DNA from: Bacteroidales bacterium
GTDB taxonomy: Bacteria; Bacteroidota; Bacteroidia; Bacteroidales; UBA1402
Assembly (NCBI GenBank): GCA_023230125.1
Contig: JALNXZ010000003.1
Span: 1 to 23,224, forward strand
Direction: 5' to 3'
Length of the DNA stretch: 23,224 bases
Each line of letters starts with the position of its first letter. The first letter of the stretch is position 1. Below, in pieces: positions 15,376 to 23,224 of this stretch. The notes under the pieces were generated by a model that had not been told where the DNA came from, searched no databases, and was given only the letters and a program-made list of their open reading frames with translations. The position numbers were made by a program, and so were the translations under genes.

Positions 15376-16790
15376 AAATCTTCCATATCCTTACGAATCT
15401 GTAATCTGTTTGCATCGGCATCATTTACAAGTAGGACGACCACGTAAGACTTACTATTTTGTTCATAATATCCTGCATAAGATGTAACAGATTGAGCAGA
15501 TCCACTTTTCAAGCGAAGCTTACCTTCCAATATTGTACCTCTCAGAAATCCGGACACAGAACCTTCTTTTCCAGCCAAAGGAAAGGAGGATTCAAAGACA
15601 GATGCATTCTTACTCTTGACTGACATATAGCGCAATATTTGCGCCAGAAGTTCCGGAGATACGCGATCATTGGGTGATAAGCCACAAGCATCTGAAAGGA
15701 ACAAGGCCGAAACATCCAAGCCTTTTTGTTTCCAGAAATTTTTGACGACCTGAATACCTGCACGTGCTGAAGCCGGTTTATTGGATGCCGTCAAGGATAG
15801 ATGGCGTAACAAGTACTCTGTATAAAGGTTATCACTTTTTACATGTATAAAACGAATCATCTGTGATAGTGGTACGGAATAAGTCTTGTGCAAGATTTTA
15901 GAAGTGTCTGTCACGTCCAATGCCTCCTTGGCTAACGGTTTCAAAGAAACAGCTTTTCCATTTACTTTTACGCCAGCTTCTTCAAGTGCTGTGCGAAAAT
16001 ATCCGGCCAGATAATAAGGAGGATCAGGAAGATCACCTTTGATGACAAAACTTTGACGATTTTCAGGTATGGTTCCAAATAAACTTCTTTCCCATTGATA
16101 GGGAGCACCATAAATGTATGCGCTATCTTTATTACTTTTGGCCGCAATTAAATGATTTTCAAACTTCAATTCAGGCAAAGCTGGTTTGATGGAGACTATT
16201 TCGGGTTGACTGCCTGATCCAGCAGACCTCAAGGTGAGTTGGTAACTATTGTCAAACACAGCAATCCCGAAAATACCTGCAGCATAGTAATTACCAATAT
16301 CCTCCCAAAGCCAGTAAGGAGAGACAGGCTCATCATCAAACAACGTTGCATCAGCCAGAATGCGGCCATTGACCATTCTGATACCGGCTGATTTTACAGC
16401 CTGCACCCATTCTTCCATAAAAGCCTCCGGATTACCATCCACATGTTGGGAGCCTAAACTGGGATCGCCCCCACCCCTGATCCATAGATCACCATCAAGA
16501 ATGCCATTGACAATGAAACCTGTATATTCGATACGCGTTTCAAAACGATGGTCAGACCCCAATATTTCCAAAGCTGCAGATGTGGTAATAAGTTTGACCA
16601 CGGAAGCTGGCTCCATGCATTGTTGAGCATTCAGGTTTGTAATCATCCTTAAAGATGTCATATCAAGCACACAAATTCCAACAGATGCATGTTTATAAGC
16701 CTTCTTTTCAAACATTTTAGTAGTCTGCCCATGAATCTGTGTAAACAGTCCTAAAAAAAGTAGTATATGTATGAGGAGCTTCGACATCAT
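15360..16790 (-). CDS. dacB: D-alanyl-D-alanine carboxypeptidase/endopeptidase, PBP4 family (S13)
   Basis: This periplasmic serine peptidase trims or cleaves peptidoglycan stem peptides. With the ATG at 16790 (an adjacent ATG at 16787 is equally possible) it has 476 residues and a signal peptide (about 1-21). All three penicillin-binding motifs are present: SVVK with nucleophile Ser63 and Lys66 (EPASVVKLITTSAALEILG), SDN in HVKSDNLYTEYLL, and KSG in LRLKSGSAQSV near the C-terminus. The long insert between SxxK and SxN is typical of the S13 class. A TTG-initiated extension to 16823 is rejected because it reads through a -7 box (16803-16810). The gene is divergent from the permease and followed by the 215-residue gene's own promoter. 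Confidence 0.94.
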   Translation of the reverse strand: MMSKLLIHILLFLGLFTQIHGQTTKMFEKKAYKHASVGICVLDMTSLRMITNLNAQQCMEPASVVKLITTSAALEILGSDHRFETRIEYTGFIVNGILDGDLWIRGGGDPSLGSQHVDGNPEAFMEEWVQAVKSAGIRMVNGRILADATLFDDEPVSPYWLWEDIGNYYAAGIFGIAVFDNSYQLTLRSAGSGSQPEIVSIKPALPELKFENHLIAAKSNKDSAYIYGAPYQWERSLFGTIPENRQSFVIKGDLPDPPYYLAGYFRTALEEAGVKVNGKAVSLKPLAKEALDVTDTSKILHKTYSVPLSQMIRFIHVKSDNLYTEYLLRHLSLTASNKPASARAGIQVVKNFWKQKGLDVSALFLSDACGLSPNDRVSPELLAQILRYMSVKSKNASVFESSFPLAGKEGSVSGFLRGTILEGKLRLKSGSAQSVTSYAGYYEQNSKSYVVVLLVNDADANRLQIRKDMEDFLLSL

Positions 16791-16802
16791 CTTATTTTTA
16801 TA

Positions 16803-16810
16803 CAAATATA
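16803..16810 (-). promoter_or_regulatory. -7 promoter box of dacB
   Basis: TATATTTG on the minus strand, 12 bases before the ATG at 16790. No good -33 was found. It fixes the dacB start downstream of the in-frame TTG. Confidence 0.5.
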
Positions 16811-16840
16811 GGTGTAAATACAAAAATTTAAAAATAAATG

Positions 16841-16848
16841 TATCTTTG
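16841..16848 (+). promoter_or_regulatory. -7 promoter box of the AI-2E family gene
   Basis: TATCTTTG matches TAnnTTTG, 17 bases before the ATG at 16866. It forms a divergent pair with the dacB box, the two being 30 bases apart. Confidence 0.55.
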
Positions 16849-16865
16849 CCTAAAACGTATTTATC

Positions 16866-18029
16866 ATGAGCAATATCAACAGGAAACCTTTCACCTTAGA
16901 CCGGGTTGTCCGAATCATTATTGGACTAATTATCCTTATTGCTATGGGTTTGCTGGTGCACAAGCTGAGCAGCGTACTCCTTCCTTTCCTGATTGCTTGG
17001 CTGATAGCTTATCTGATGTACCCGCTAATGCGTTTTTTTCAGTACAAGATCAGACTGAAAAACCGCATTTTATCGGTTATAGTCACTTTGTTGACAGTTT
17101 TCGGTGTTTTGTCCACAGTCGTTTATTTGCTTATTCCACCCATTATTGAGGAAGTTCAAAAAGCCGGACTGATTATCAACCAGTTTCTGACCGATCCGCA
17201 ATACGGCTGGAACATTCCGCCTGCGCTCATGGATACCATCCAGAAATTCCTAACAAGTATTGATATCCAGAACCACCTTGATTATCAGAATTTGGAGGAG
17301 ATTACCAAAAGCTTTCTTCCAAAAATATGGAATCTCGTAACAGGTGCCGGAAGCATGATTCTAGACCTTTTCATTGTTTTTATGGTTCTTTTATACTTGA
17401 TTTTCATCCTCAAGGACTATGAGAAGATTTCCAAAGATTGGATCAAACTGATTCCAAAACATTACAGGCCGTTTATTCATCAGGTAGGTGAGGACGTAAA
17501 GGAGGGCATGAACAGATACTTCCGTGGACAGGCATTAATTGCATTGATCAACTGCATCCTGTTCATGATAGGTTTCAGCATCATTGGCATACCCCTGGCC
17601 ATCGCTTTAGGCATTTGCGCCGGCCTTCTGAATATGATACCTTACATGCAGACATTTGCCATCATTCCTGGTATCATGTTGGGAGCCATCAAGGCAGCAG
17701 AATATAATCAGAACTTTCTCTGGGTTGTCATTTCCATTGTGGCTGTTTTTGCCATCATACAGGTCATTGAAGACCTGATTCTCACGCCCAAGATTATGGG
17801 AAATGCTACCGGACTTAATCCAGCCGTCATCTTGCTTTCTTTGTCAATCTGGGGCTCACTGTTCGGTGTTGTCGGTATGATTCTTGCACTACCGATGACT
17901 ACACTGATCATTTCATACTACGAAAGGTTTGTGATAGCGGGAGGATTCATTGATGATCTGGTTTCCGACCCGACATCAACAGAATCCACCAAAAAAAGTG
18001 CAGAAGAAGATCCAGAAGAAAAAGAATAG
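16866..18029 (+). CDS. AI-2E family (PerM/UPF0118) membrane transporter
   Basis: The 387-residue polytopic membrane protein has two hydrophobic N-terminal segments (IIIGLIILIAMGLLV, VLLPFLIAWLIAYL) with the family feature LPFLIAWLIAYLMYPL. An amphipathic periplasmic or cytosolic stretch (about 90-165) precedes LDLFIVFMVLLYLIFILKD. Further helices follow, including GICAGLLNMIPYMQTFAIIPG and LILTPKIMGNATGLNPAVILLSLSIWGSLFGVVGMILALPM, both characteristic of the family. Some members export autoinducer-2 and others act in sodium/proton exchange, so the substrate here is open. The tail (about 365-387) is a charged E/K/S-rich segment. It converges on the NigD-like gene with a four-base gap and shows no obvious terminator. 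Confidence 0.93.
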   Translation: MSNINRKPFTLDRVVRIIIGLIILIAMGLLVHKLSSVLLPFLIAWLIAYLMYPLMRFFQYKIRLKNRILSVIVTLLTVFGVLSTVVYLLIPPIIEEVQKAGLIINQFLTDPQYGWNIPPALMDTIQKFLTSIDIQNHLDYQNLEEITKSFLPKIWNLVTGAGSMILDLFIVFMVLLYLIFILKDYEKISKDWIKLIPKHYRPFIHQVGEDVKEGMNRYFRGQALIALINCILFMIGFSIIGIPLAIALGICAGLLNMIPYMQTFAIIPGIMLGAIKAAEYNQNFLWVVISIVAVFAIIQVIEDLILTPKIMGNATGLNPAVILLSLSIWGSLFGVVGMILALPMTTLIISYYERFVIAGGFIDDLVSDPTSTESTKKSAEEDPEEKE

Positions 18030-18033
18030 GCTA

Positions 18034-18684
18034 TTAACGCCTGGCTGCAAGTTTGTAAACCTTTTTATTTGAACCCTCAAGCACATTCAGAATCAAACTG
18101 TCTGCCAATGGTAAATCCGGTATGGAAATCAATGGGAAGGAAACCAACGCGGTGACGCTTTTTTTGGATATATCCCCATGGGCATTATGCCCGAAGGTCA
18201 TATATATCTTTCTATGAGCCAAAGAATCTTGAACCAGCCGAGTGTCATGCATAATTTTTATAGCATCATTTTTCCTATATGAAAATTCAAAATTCAGATA
18301 GCCACCTCCATACCATGGTTTATCAATTAACCAAAGGGGATCTGCAAAAATTTCTTTGCAAGAAGATGATGTAACCGCATCTTTTACAATAACGGGCATC
18401 ATAAATTTCACCTCAATGGTGGCTTCATTTTTCAGGACATTATCACCTTCAAGTTTGATATATGTCACTTTAAAACGTTGTCCAGGCTTATAAGCAGTAT
18501 CGAGGGCTGTTGAAGTATTGAGCGTGTTTCCTGCATCAGAAATCAGATAAAGTGTCCCATTCCCAGTTTCTTCATAAACATCACAAAGTTCTACAGTATA
18601 ATTTACTTCATCTTGATTGCATGCATATACAATCATCACAAGGGCCATAAAAAAGGCTATTTTGCATAATGAAGCCATAATCAT
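18034..18684 (-). CDS. NigD-like lipoprotein (distal copy)
   Basis: This 216-residue lipoprotein has acylation site Cys22 (MIVYAC) followed by NQDE. The N-terminal half has an OB-like beta region (GTLYLISDAGNTLNT, YKPGQRFKVTYIKLEGD). The C-terminal half (about 105-210) has the NigD beta-sandwich hallmark DPLWLIDKPWYGGGYLNFEFSY followed by ALVSFPL. NigD is named after a gene of a bacteriocin locus in Prevotella nigrescens, but most relatives are simply surface or periplasmic lipoproteins of unknown role. It begins six bases after the related upstream gene, so the two form an operon. A start at the third residue (18678) is equally possible. No bacteriocin genes are visible nearby. Confidence 0.82.
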   Translation of the reverse strand: MIMASLCKIAFFMALVMIVYACNQDEVNYTVELCDVYEETGNGTLYLISDAGNTLNTSTALDTAYKPGQRFKVTYIKLEGDNVLKNEATIEVKFMMPVIVKDAVTSSSCKEIFADPLWLIDKPWYGGGYLNFEFSYRKNDAIKIMHDTRLVQDSLAHRKIYMTFGHNAHGDISKKSVTALVSFPLISIPDLPLADSLILNVLEGSNKKVYKLAARR

Positions 18685-18690
18685 TTTGGT

Positions 18691-19473
18691 TTACAAACCA
18701 TATGGGATGCTTCTTGTGGTAGTTCTTGAGATATTTTGGAAGGGTGATTTCTTTATCGAAGAATAAAGACTTTCGTTTGGATCATAAGGTGTATAAGTAA
18801 ACTCATAAGTCTGAGTGCTGGAAACAGAATACCATGTCAAATCGATTTTGAATTTAGTGGCCATCGGAAATTCAAAAGTTAACGGGCTTAACTCGTAACT
18901 GAACAACCTCAGTGTAGGTGTTGAAGAGGTTTCCTCGGTATTATGTCTAAGTTCAAAAGAGATTGTAGGCATCGTATCCAGTGCTGTATTACTTTCATTT
19001 TTCTTATAACGAATCAACTCAAAAGTACTTGTCGAAGTTAACGGAACATATGCATAAAATATCATATTCATGTAATTTCCGGATATAAAGAAATTAGAGC
19101 TGCTTCCCAATTGTTTATTTTTATAAATATCCGCAGAATCCTTTTCAACGGTAACAAAATCCCTTGTCTTTACTTTCTTATAAGAATTAAGAGTGATGGG
19201 AAATATGTATGCATCGGCAGATACTGTGTCAACCATTGAAAAATACAGATAATAACGATCCCCCACATTAAAACTAGAATCATTCTCAACAATATTGGAA
19301 CATTCTAAGATTTCCCCAACATCAGTTCTGAAAAACGGATAGTCACCACCTGATATCACAGTTGCCATTAATGCATAATTATACGCATTTTCAGTCTTAT
19401 CTTCCCAATTACATGAAGAAATTGTCACAAACAATAGAAAAATCAATGGATATATAAAAGTCAATCTTTTCAT
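18691..19473 (-). CDS. NigD-like lipoprotein (proximal copy, divergent)
   Basis: The 260-residue lipoprotein (TISSC, Cys21, then NWEDK) has the same layout as the next gene. An N-terminal OB-like domain carries ALMATVISGGDYPFFRTDVGEIL and FNVGDRYYLYFSMVD. A C-terminal beta-sandwich carries the corresponding hallmark SSSNFFISGNYMNMIFYAYV, then ISFELRH. The two are therefore probably diverged paralogues, although identity is low. The C-terminus is longer by about 35 residues (ESLYSSIKKSPFQNISRTTT). It starts 80 bases after the acyltransferase stop, with no clean promoter box visible, so read-through from the upstream operon is possible. The function is unknown. Confidence 0.78.
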   Translation of the reverse strand: MKRLTFIYPLIFLLFVTISSCNWEDKTENAYNYALMATVISGGDYPFFRTDVGEILECSNIVENDSSFNVGDRYYLYFSMVDTVSADAYIFPITLNSYKKVKTRDFVTVEKDSADIYKNKQLGSSSNFFISGNYMNMIFYAYVPLTSTSTFELIRYKKNESNTALDTMPTISFELRHNTEETSSTPTLRLFSYELSPLTFEFPMATKFKIDLTWYSVSSTQTYEFTYTPYDPNESLYSSIKKSPFQNISRTTTRSIPYGL

Positions 19474-19553
19474 TCGATATATAATTTTGATAAATGCTTA
19501 ACGGATAACGTATATTAAAATTTCACTACATTTCAGCATTTGCATCATAGGCA

Positions 19554-20708
19554 TTATCGGCTTTTTTCTGCTTCAAGCTTGTTTCTCAATGGATTGGAAT
19601 ACATTTCAAGCATACTTTTTTGAAGAAAATGCTCATCTTTGTTTTTCAGATCGATCTTTTCCAACTGTTGCTTGATATATGTGGCAAAATGTTCCTTTTC
19701 ACTTGCCGAATAGCTTTGAGAAAAACGGTCAATACCATCCAACATATCCGCTGCAATGTAATTGCCTGGATATAAATGATAATTGATATGGATACGACTA
19801 TCCATCAAATTAGCTACTTTTTCATACAATTCATTCTTATGCATACCCCCCTCCATTTTTAAGAGTTCTTCTGAGATGCATGGGCTTACTTTATAAAACA
19901 CACGCCCTTTGTAACCCATGAGTCCGGTTTTCATATTCTGGATATCATCCTTCTGACTTTTTTTATAATCAGGATCATCTCGCTTCTGCTGCATTTCTTT
20001 AGCTTTCAGAAAATCGCAAGGATCATACTCGTATGATATTGAAACCGGTACTATGTTCATAGATGCAATGTTTTCCAAAACGCTACCAGATCCACCAAGA
20101 TTTAACATTTTAAGTATACTAACCTGTGTACGATCATTGGAATCCTTGGCGCGTCCTTCCCGCTGAGCTATCCAAATGGATTGATTTTTTTCTTCAATGG
20201 TATCATGCATATAGGACGACAACTCTAGAGAAGCTTCAAGTTGTTGCCTGACAGGAAGTCCTCGTTTCACCAAAAAACTTTTGTTTATCCTGACAAGATC
20301 ACTGATCCATGGATATATCAAAAGATTATCTCCTATGGCAATCCCAAATGTATCAAGGCCCTTTTCTATCAAAAGAATATCCAAAAAGGCAGAATCAAGT
20401 ATGATATCCCGGTGATTTGATACATAAGTATAGGGGTGAGATTTATCGAGGTTCTTAAATCCGGAAAGGTCCAAAGAATCAGTCGTTTTCCTTGCGACGC
20501 TTCGCACAATGGGATGCATCACTTTCTGCTGAAAGTCCAAAACGCCTTTTAATTGCCGCAATTGTGCCTTCATAGCATCAATAGTAACGTCAGGTGCCAC
20601 TAAAGGAATAAATGCACAAAATTGCGGATCTTGTAACAATCGGTCAATTACTTCAGGCAATTCCTCGTCTCTGAACGGACGAATGTCATCATATTTCTGA
20701 ACTTCCAT
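19554..20708 (-). CDS. PlsB/PlsC-like glycerol-phosphate acyltransferase family protein
   Basis: The 384-residue protein has no membrane signal peptide. Its acyltransferase block is YVSNHRDIILDSAFLDIL (about 95-112). The catalytic His99 and Asp105 are separated by five residues, against four in the classic HX4D motif; from memory the NHRDI.LD form is usual in this Bacteroidales family. Further blocks are INKSFLVKRGLPVRQQLEAS (about 142-161) and WIAQREGRAKDSNDRTQ (about 179-195), the latter resembling the EGGRSRTG motif of PlsB. It probably transfers acyl chains in glycerophospholipid or lipid-linked synthesis, but the acceptor is uncertain. It starts 18 bases after ddl and is the last gene of the PASTA-rluD-ddl group. 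Confidence 0.85.
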   Translation of the reverse strand: MEVQKYDDIRPFRDEELPEVIDRLLQDPQFCAFIPLVAPDVTIDAMKAQLRQLKGVLDFQQKVMHPIVRSVARKTTDSLDLSGFKNLDKSHPYTYVSNHRDIILDSAFLDILLIEKGLDTFGIAIGDNLLIYPWISDLVRINKSFLVKRGLPVRQQLEASLELSSYMHDTIEEKNQSIWIAQREGRAKDSNDRTQVSILKMLNLGGSGSVLENIASMNIVPVSISYEYDPCDFLKAKEMQQKRDDPDYKKSQKDDIQNMKTGLMGYKGRVFYKVSPCISEELLKMEGGMHKNELYEKVANLMDSRIHINYHLYPGNYIAADMLDGIDRFSQSYSASEKEHFATYIKQQLEKIDLKNKDEHFLQKSMLEMYSNPLRNKLEAEKSR

Positions 20709-20726
20709 AATATATATTTTAAATTG

Positions 20727-21704
20727 CTACTGAAAACAATCTTCTATTATCTCATCCATCACATCGCACATCTTCATGTTGGCAGCAGCCACTTGCTGAG
20801 GGATGAAGCTTGTTGCCGTCATTCCTGGAGTTGTATTTACCTCAAGCAACTTGATGCCATCATTTGTGATGATATAGTCTGCCCTGATAATGCCTTTACA
20901 TCCGAGAATATCATAAATTAAAGATGTAATGGCCTGAATACGGTCTCGGGTTTCATCCGGAATGCGGGCTGGAGTGATTTCCTGTACTTGTCCCTTGTAT
21001 TTTGCATCATAATCAAAGAATTCGTTTTGGCTCACAACTTCCGTTACCGGAAAAAGATGTGAGCCTTTTTTGGTCTTATAACAACCGCACGTCACTTCGG
21101 TTCCGTTCATAAACGATTCAATGATAACCTCAGACCCCTCTGCAAAAGCCCTGCCTATTGCTATCTGGATTTCTTCAGACTTTTTGACTTTTGTCACACC
21201 AAAACTGGAGCCTCCCACATTACATTTGATGAAACAAGGCAAACCTACTGCATCAACCACCTCTGTGTCACTCATGTTTTGACCGTTGCGAAGCAAAACC
21301 GATTCAGCAACCTTAACACCAAAGCCTTTCAGATACTGGTTGCAGGTAAATTTACTGAAAGTGATGGCTGCAGACAATACACCACAACAACTATAGGGCA
21401 TTCCGATTAAATCGAAATAACCTTGAAGACGACCATCTTCACCTGGTGTTCCGTGAATGGTGATCCATGCAAAATCAAAAGTAATTTTTTCGCCATTGTT
21501 GATAAAGCTAAAATCATTTTTGTCAACTGGCATTGTCTTTTCTTCATTCAAACGGACATGCCAATTTCCGCTTTGGATTACGACAATCCATACTTGATAA
21601 ACTGTTTTATCAATAAAGGAGTAAAGTCCCTGCGCACTTTTCAGGGAAACGAGCATTTCAGAGGAATCTCCTCCGCATACGATGGCAATTCTACGACTCT
21701 TCAT
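20727..21704 (-). CDS. ddl: D-alanine--D-alanine ligase
   Basis: Ddl joins two D-alanines with ATP for the peptidoglycan stem peptide. The 325-residue product has the N-terminal GGDSSE motif (11-16). HGTPGEDGRLQGYFDLIGMPY (84-104) is the first signature. The ATP-grasp region follows: LPCFIKCNVGGSSFGVTKVKKSEE, EGSEVIIESFMNGTEVTCG, and the metal-binding stretch GIIRADYIITNDGIKLLEVNTTPGMTATSFIPQQ. All key residues appear intact and the length is normal. It starts 24 bases after rluD. Its place beside a PASTA protein fits a cell-wall and housekeeping operon. Confidence 0.96.
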   Translation of the reverse strand: MKSRRIAIVCGGDSSEMLVSLKSAQGLYSFIDKTVYQVWIVVIQSGNWHVRLNEEKTMPVDKNDFSFINNGEKITFDFAWITIHGTPGEDGRLQGYFDLIGMPYSCCGVLSAAITFSKFTCNQYLKGFGVKVAESVLLRNGQNMSDTEVVDAVGLPCFIKCNVGGSSFGVTKVKKSEEIQIAIGRAFAEGSEVIIESFMNGTEVTCGCYKTKKGSHLFPVTEVVSQNEFFDYDAKYKGQVQEITPARIPDETRDRIQAITSLIYDILGCKGIIRADYIITNDGIKLLEVNTTPGMTATSFIPQQVAAANMKMCDVMDEIIEDCFQ

Positions 21705-21728
21705 AATCCTAATTCAATAATCTCTTCC

Positions 21729-22823
21729 TTATTCTATATATCTAGAGGCCACATACCCCCTCCATTTTTCAATCAAAAGCTGCATATCTTCAGGCAAAGG
21801 ACATTCGAAAGTCATCTCTTCATCTGTTACCGGATGCTTGAAACCCAGTGTCCTGGCATGTAATGCTTGACGAGGACAAATATCGAAACAATTTCTGACA
21901 AATTGCTTATACTTTGCAAAAGTTGTTCCTTTAAGTATTTCGTCACCGCCATATCTTTCGTCATTAAACAAAGGATGACCGATATACTTCATGTGAGCCC
22001 GGATTTGGTGGGTTCTTCCTGTTTCAAGCTGACACTCCACCAAGGTGACATAGCCCAGTCTTTCCAGTATTTTGTAATGTGTCACCGCCGGCTTTCCTTG
22101 TTCACCATCCGGGAAGACGCTCATCTGCAAACGGTCTTTCAGATTTCGACCAATATTTCCTGCAATAGTTCCTGTTTCGTCTTTCAGACTGCCCCACACC
22201 AAAGCTGTATATTTTCGTTGTGTCGTTTTGCGAAAGAATTGCCAACCCAGATTGGCCTTTGCTTCCGGATTTTTGGCTATCACCAAAAGACCGGACGTAT
22301 TTTTGTCGATGCGATGCACCAAACCTGGGCGCGGATCATCAGTTGCGAATTTGGTATCTTCTTTGAAATGCCAGGCAAGGCCATTTACCAAGGTTCCTGT
22401 ATAATTTCCGTGTCCGGGATGCACCACCATACCAGCCGGTTTGTTCACGACAAGAATATCTGTATCCTCATATACAATATCCAGAGGAATATCTTCAGGT
22501 ACCAACTCTGTATCGACAGGAGGTTTGGTTACCATGATAGACACCACATCCAAAGGTTTTACTTTATAACTGGACTTGACAGGCTTGCCATCGACCAAGA
22601 CAAATCCGGCATCGGCTGCATCCTGAATACGATTGCGGGAAACTTTGGTGATACGGCAAACCAAGAATTTGTCTATACGGAGCAATGTCTGTCCAGCGTC
22701 GGCGACAAAGCGGTATTGCTCATACAATTTGTTATCCGAACCATCCGAGACATCCAACAGATCCTCTTCTATAATATCAGGATCATCAGTGTCTTCGATC
22801 TCTTCAAAAAAATTGTCTTGCAT
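21729..22823 (-). CDS. rluD: RluD-type 23S rRNA pseudouridine synthase
   Basis: The enzyme isomerises uridines, probably in helix 69 of 23S rRNA. The 364-residue product has an acidic N-terminal extension (about 1-35, EEIEDTDDPDIIEEDLLDV). An S4 RNA-binding domain (about 48-95, RIDKFLVCRITKVSRNRIQDA) follows. The RluA-family catalytic domain contains GLVHRIDKNTSGLLVIAK (167-184), where Asp173 is the catalytic aspartate, and ETGRTHQIRAHMKYIGHPLFND. RluD is chosen over other RluA paralogues because of the S4 domain and the neighbours; another helix 69-type specificity cannot be excluded. It begins four bases after the PASTA gene stop, implying translational coupling. Confidence 0.92.
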   Translation of the reverse strand: MQDNFFEEIEDTDDPDIIEEDLLDVSDGSDNKLYEQYRFVADAGQTLLRIDKFLVCRITKVSRNRIQDAADAGFVLVDGKPVKSSYKVKPLDVVSIMVTKPPVDTELVPEDIPLDIVYEDTDILVVNKPAGMVVHPGHGNYTGTLVNGLAWHFKEDTKFATDDPRPGLVHRIDKNTSGLLVIAKNPEAKANLGWQFFRKTTQRKYTALVWGSLKDETGTIAGNIGRNLKDRLQMSVFPDGEQGKPAVTHYKILERLGYVTLVECQLETGRTHQIRAHMKYIGHPLFNDERYGGDEILKGTTFAKYKQFVRNCFDICPRQALHARTLGFKHPVTDEEMTFECPLPEDMQLLIEKWRGYVASRYIE

Positions 22824-22827
22824 ATTT

Positions 22828-23224
22828 CTAATATTCTGTCTTCAGTGAATCCTTGGGTAAAACAATATCTTCAGGTGCCTCAATCAATGTTGGATCTGTG
22901 GTCATCCAGATGGTTATCTTTTTTCCCACACTGGCTGTACTTCCGGTGATTGGTTCTTGCTTGTAAACCTGATAATATTTTGCCTCTTCCTGATTTGGCG
23001 GTGTCACGTCATAATGAACATCACCAATGTTCAGACTTTTAGAATGCGCCAAATCTATGGCTTCATCTAGAAAAAGTCCTTTTATGCTCGGTATTAAAAG
23101 GACTCCTTCAGATGAACTTTGTCCTACAATCAGTGTAACAGAAGATCCTTTAGGCAATCTAAAGCCAGCCGTAATTTCTTTGCCGTTATATCTTACGCCC
23201 AAAACCAAATCCCTGAATTCAGAA
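22828..23224 (-). CDS. PASTA domain protein, C-terminal part (runs off the right edge)
   Basis: The open frame continues past the window edge without a stop (SEFRDLVLGVRYNGKEI...), so the TTG at 23208 is not the start. The visible 132 codons hold the end of one PASTA domain (RLPKGSSVTLIVGQ) and one complete PASTA domain (VLLIPSIKGLFLDEAIDLAHS to SVGKKITIWMT). A short tail (LIEAPEDIVLPKDSLKTEY) ends the protein. PASTA domains bind uncrosslinked muropeptides or beta-lactams; in Bacteroidales they occur in short envelope proteins with one N-terminal membrane anchor, and no kinase domain is expected. Co-transcription with rluD and ddl is very likely. Confidence 0.9.
   Translation of the reverse strand, partial: SEFRDLVLGVRYNGKEITAGFRLPKGSSVTLIVGQSSSEGVLLIPSIKGLFLDEAIDLAHSKSLNIGDVHYDVTPPNQEEAKYYQVYKQEPITGSTASVGKKITIWMTTDPTLIEAPEDIVLPKDSLKTEY

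Noticed and set aside
16791..16823. Upstream TTG start for dacB
   Set aside because: The extension reads through the -7 box at 16803-16810 and precedes the signal peptide.
21867..22949. 360-codon plus-strand open frame opposite rluD
   Set aside because: It lies antisense to the whole of rluD and part of the PASTA gene, has a cysteine- and histidine-rich random composition and no recognisable motif; it is a shadow of the coding strand.

Overview
The window looks like chromosomal DNA of an AT-rich member of the order Bacteroidales (phylum Bacteroidota). The grounds are a SusC/SusD (RagA/RagB) outer-membrane importer pair, several surface-type lipoproteins, NigD-like lipoproteins, a Cbp1-type coiled-coil lipoprotein, a cysteine protease carrying a type IX secretion (T9SS) C-terminal signal, and many promoters of the Bacteroidota form (TTTG, about 20 bases, then TAnnTTTG). 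A T9SS cargo argues against Bacteroides itself and for a Porphyromonas-, Paludibacter- or Dysgonomonas-like lineage. The genus cannot be fixed from this window.

Layout. (1) 33-2412: hflX (minus) and a TerC-family membrane protein (plus) are divergent. (2) 2417-4786: an unrecognised exported 218-residue protein lies behind a T9SS-secreted C10 (streptopain-like) cysteine protease. (3) 4895-11450: a minus-strand operon of susC, susD, a Calx-beta lipoprotein and an Ig-like lipoprotein, closed by a terminator whose loop and T-tract also form a promoter for the protease. (4) 11518-12585: an IS630-family element sits between susC and its upstream region; its transposase is split by a +1 frame difference. 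(5) 12586-13057: an AT-rich gap with a strong terminator and a long imperfect palindrome. (6) 13058-16790: a Cbp1-like coiled-coil lipoprotein, rsmI with a conserved partner of unknown function, and dacB (PBP4). (7) 16866-18029: an AI-2E/PerM-type permease (plus). (8) 18034-19473: two tandem NigD-like lipoproteins. (9) 19554-23224: an acyltransferase, ddl, rluD and the end of a PASTA protein form a tightly spaced housekeeping operon running off the right edge.

The most interesting unit is 2417-11450. A RagAB-type importer, two beta-sandwich lipoproteins and a secreted cysteine protease with an unknown partner resemble a protein- or peptide-foraging locus rather than a glycan locus; no glycoside hydrolase is present. 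An IS insertion now separates the importer operon from its likely ancestral promoter region. No tRNA, rRNA or CRISPR array was seen.
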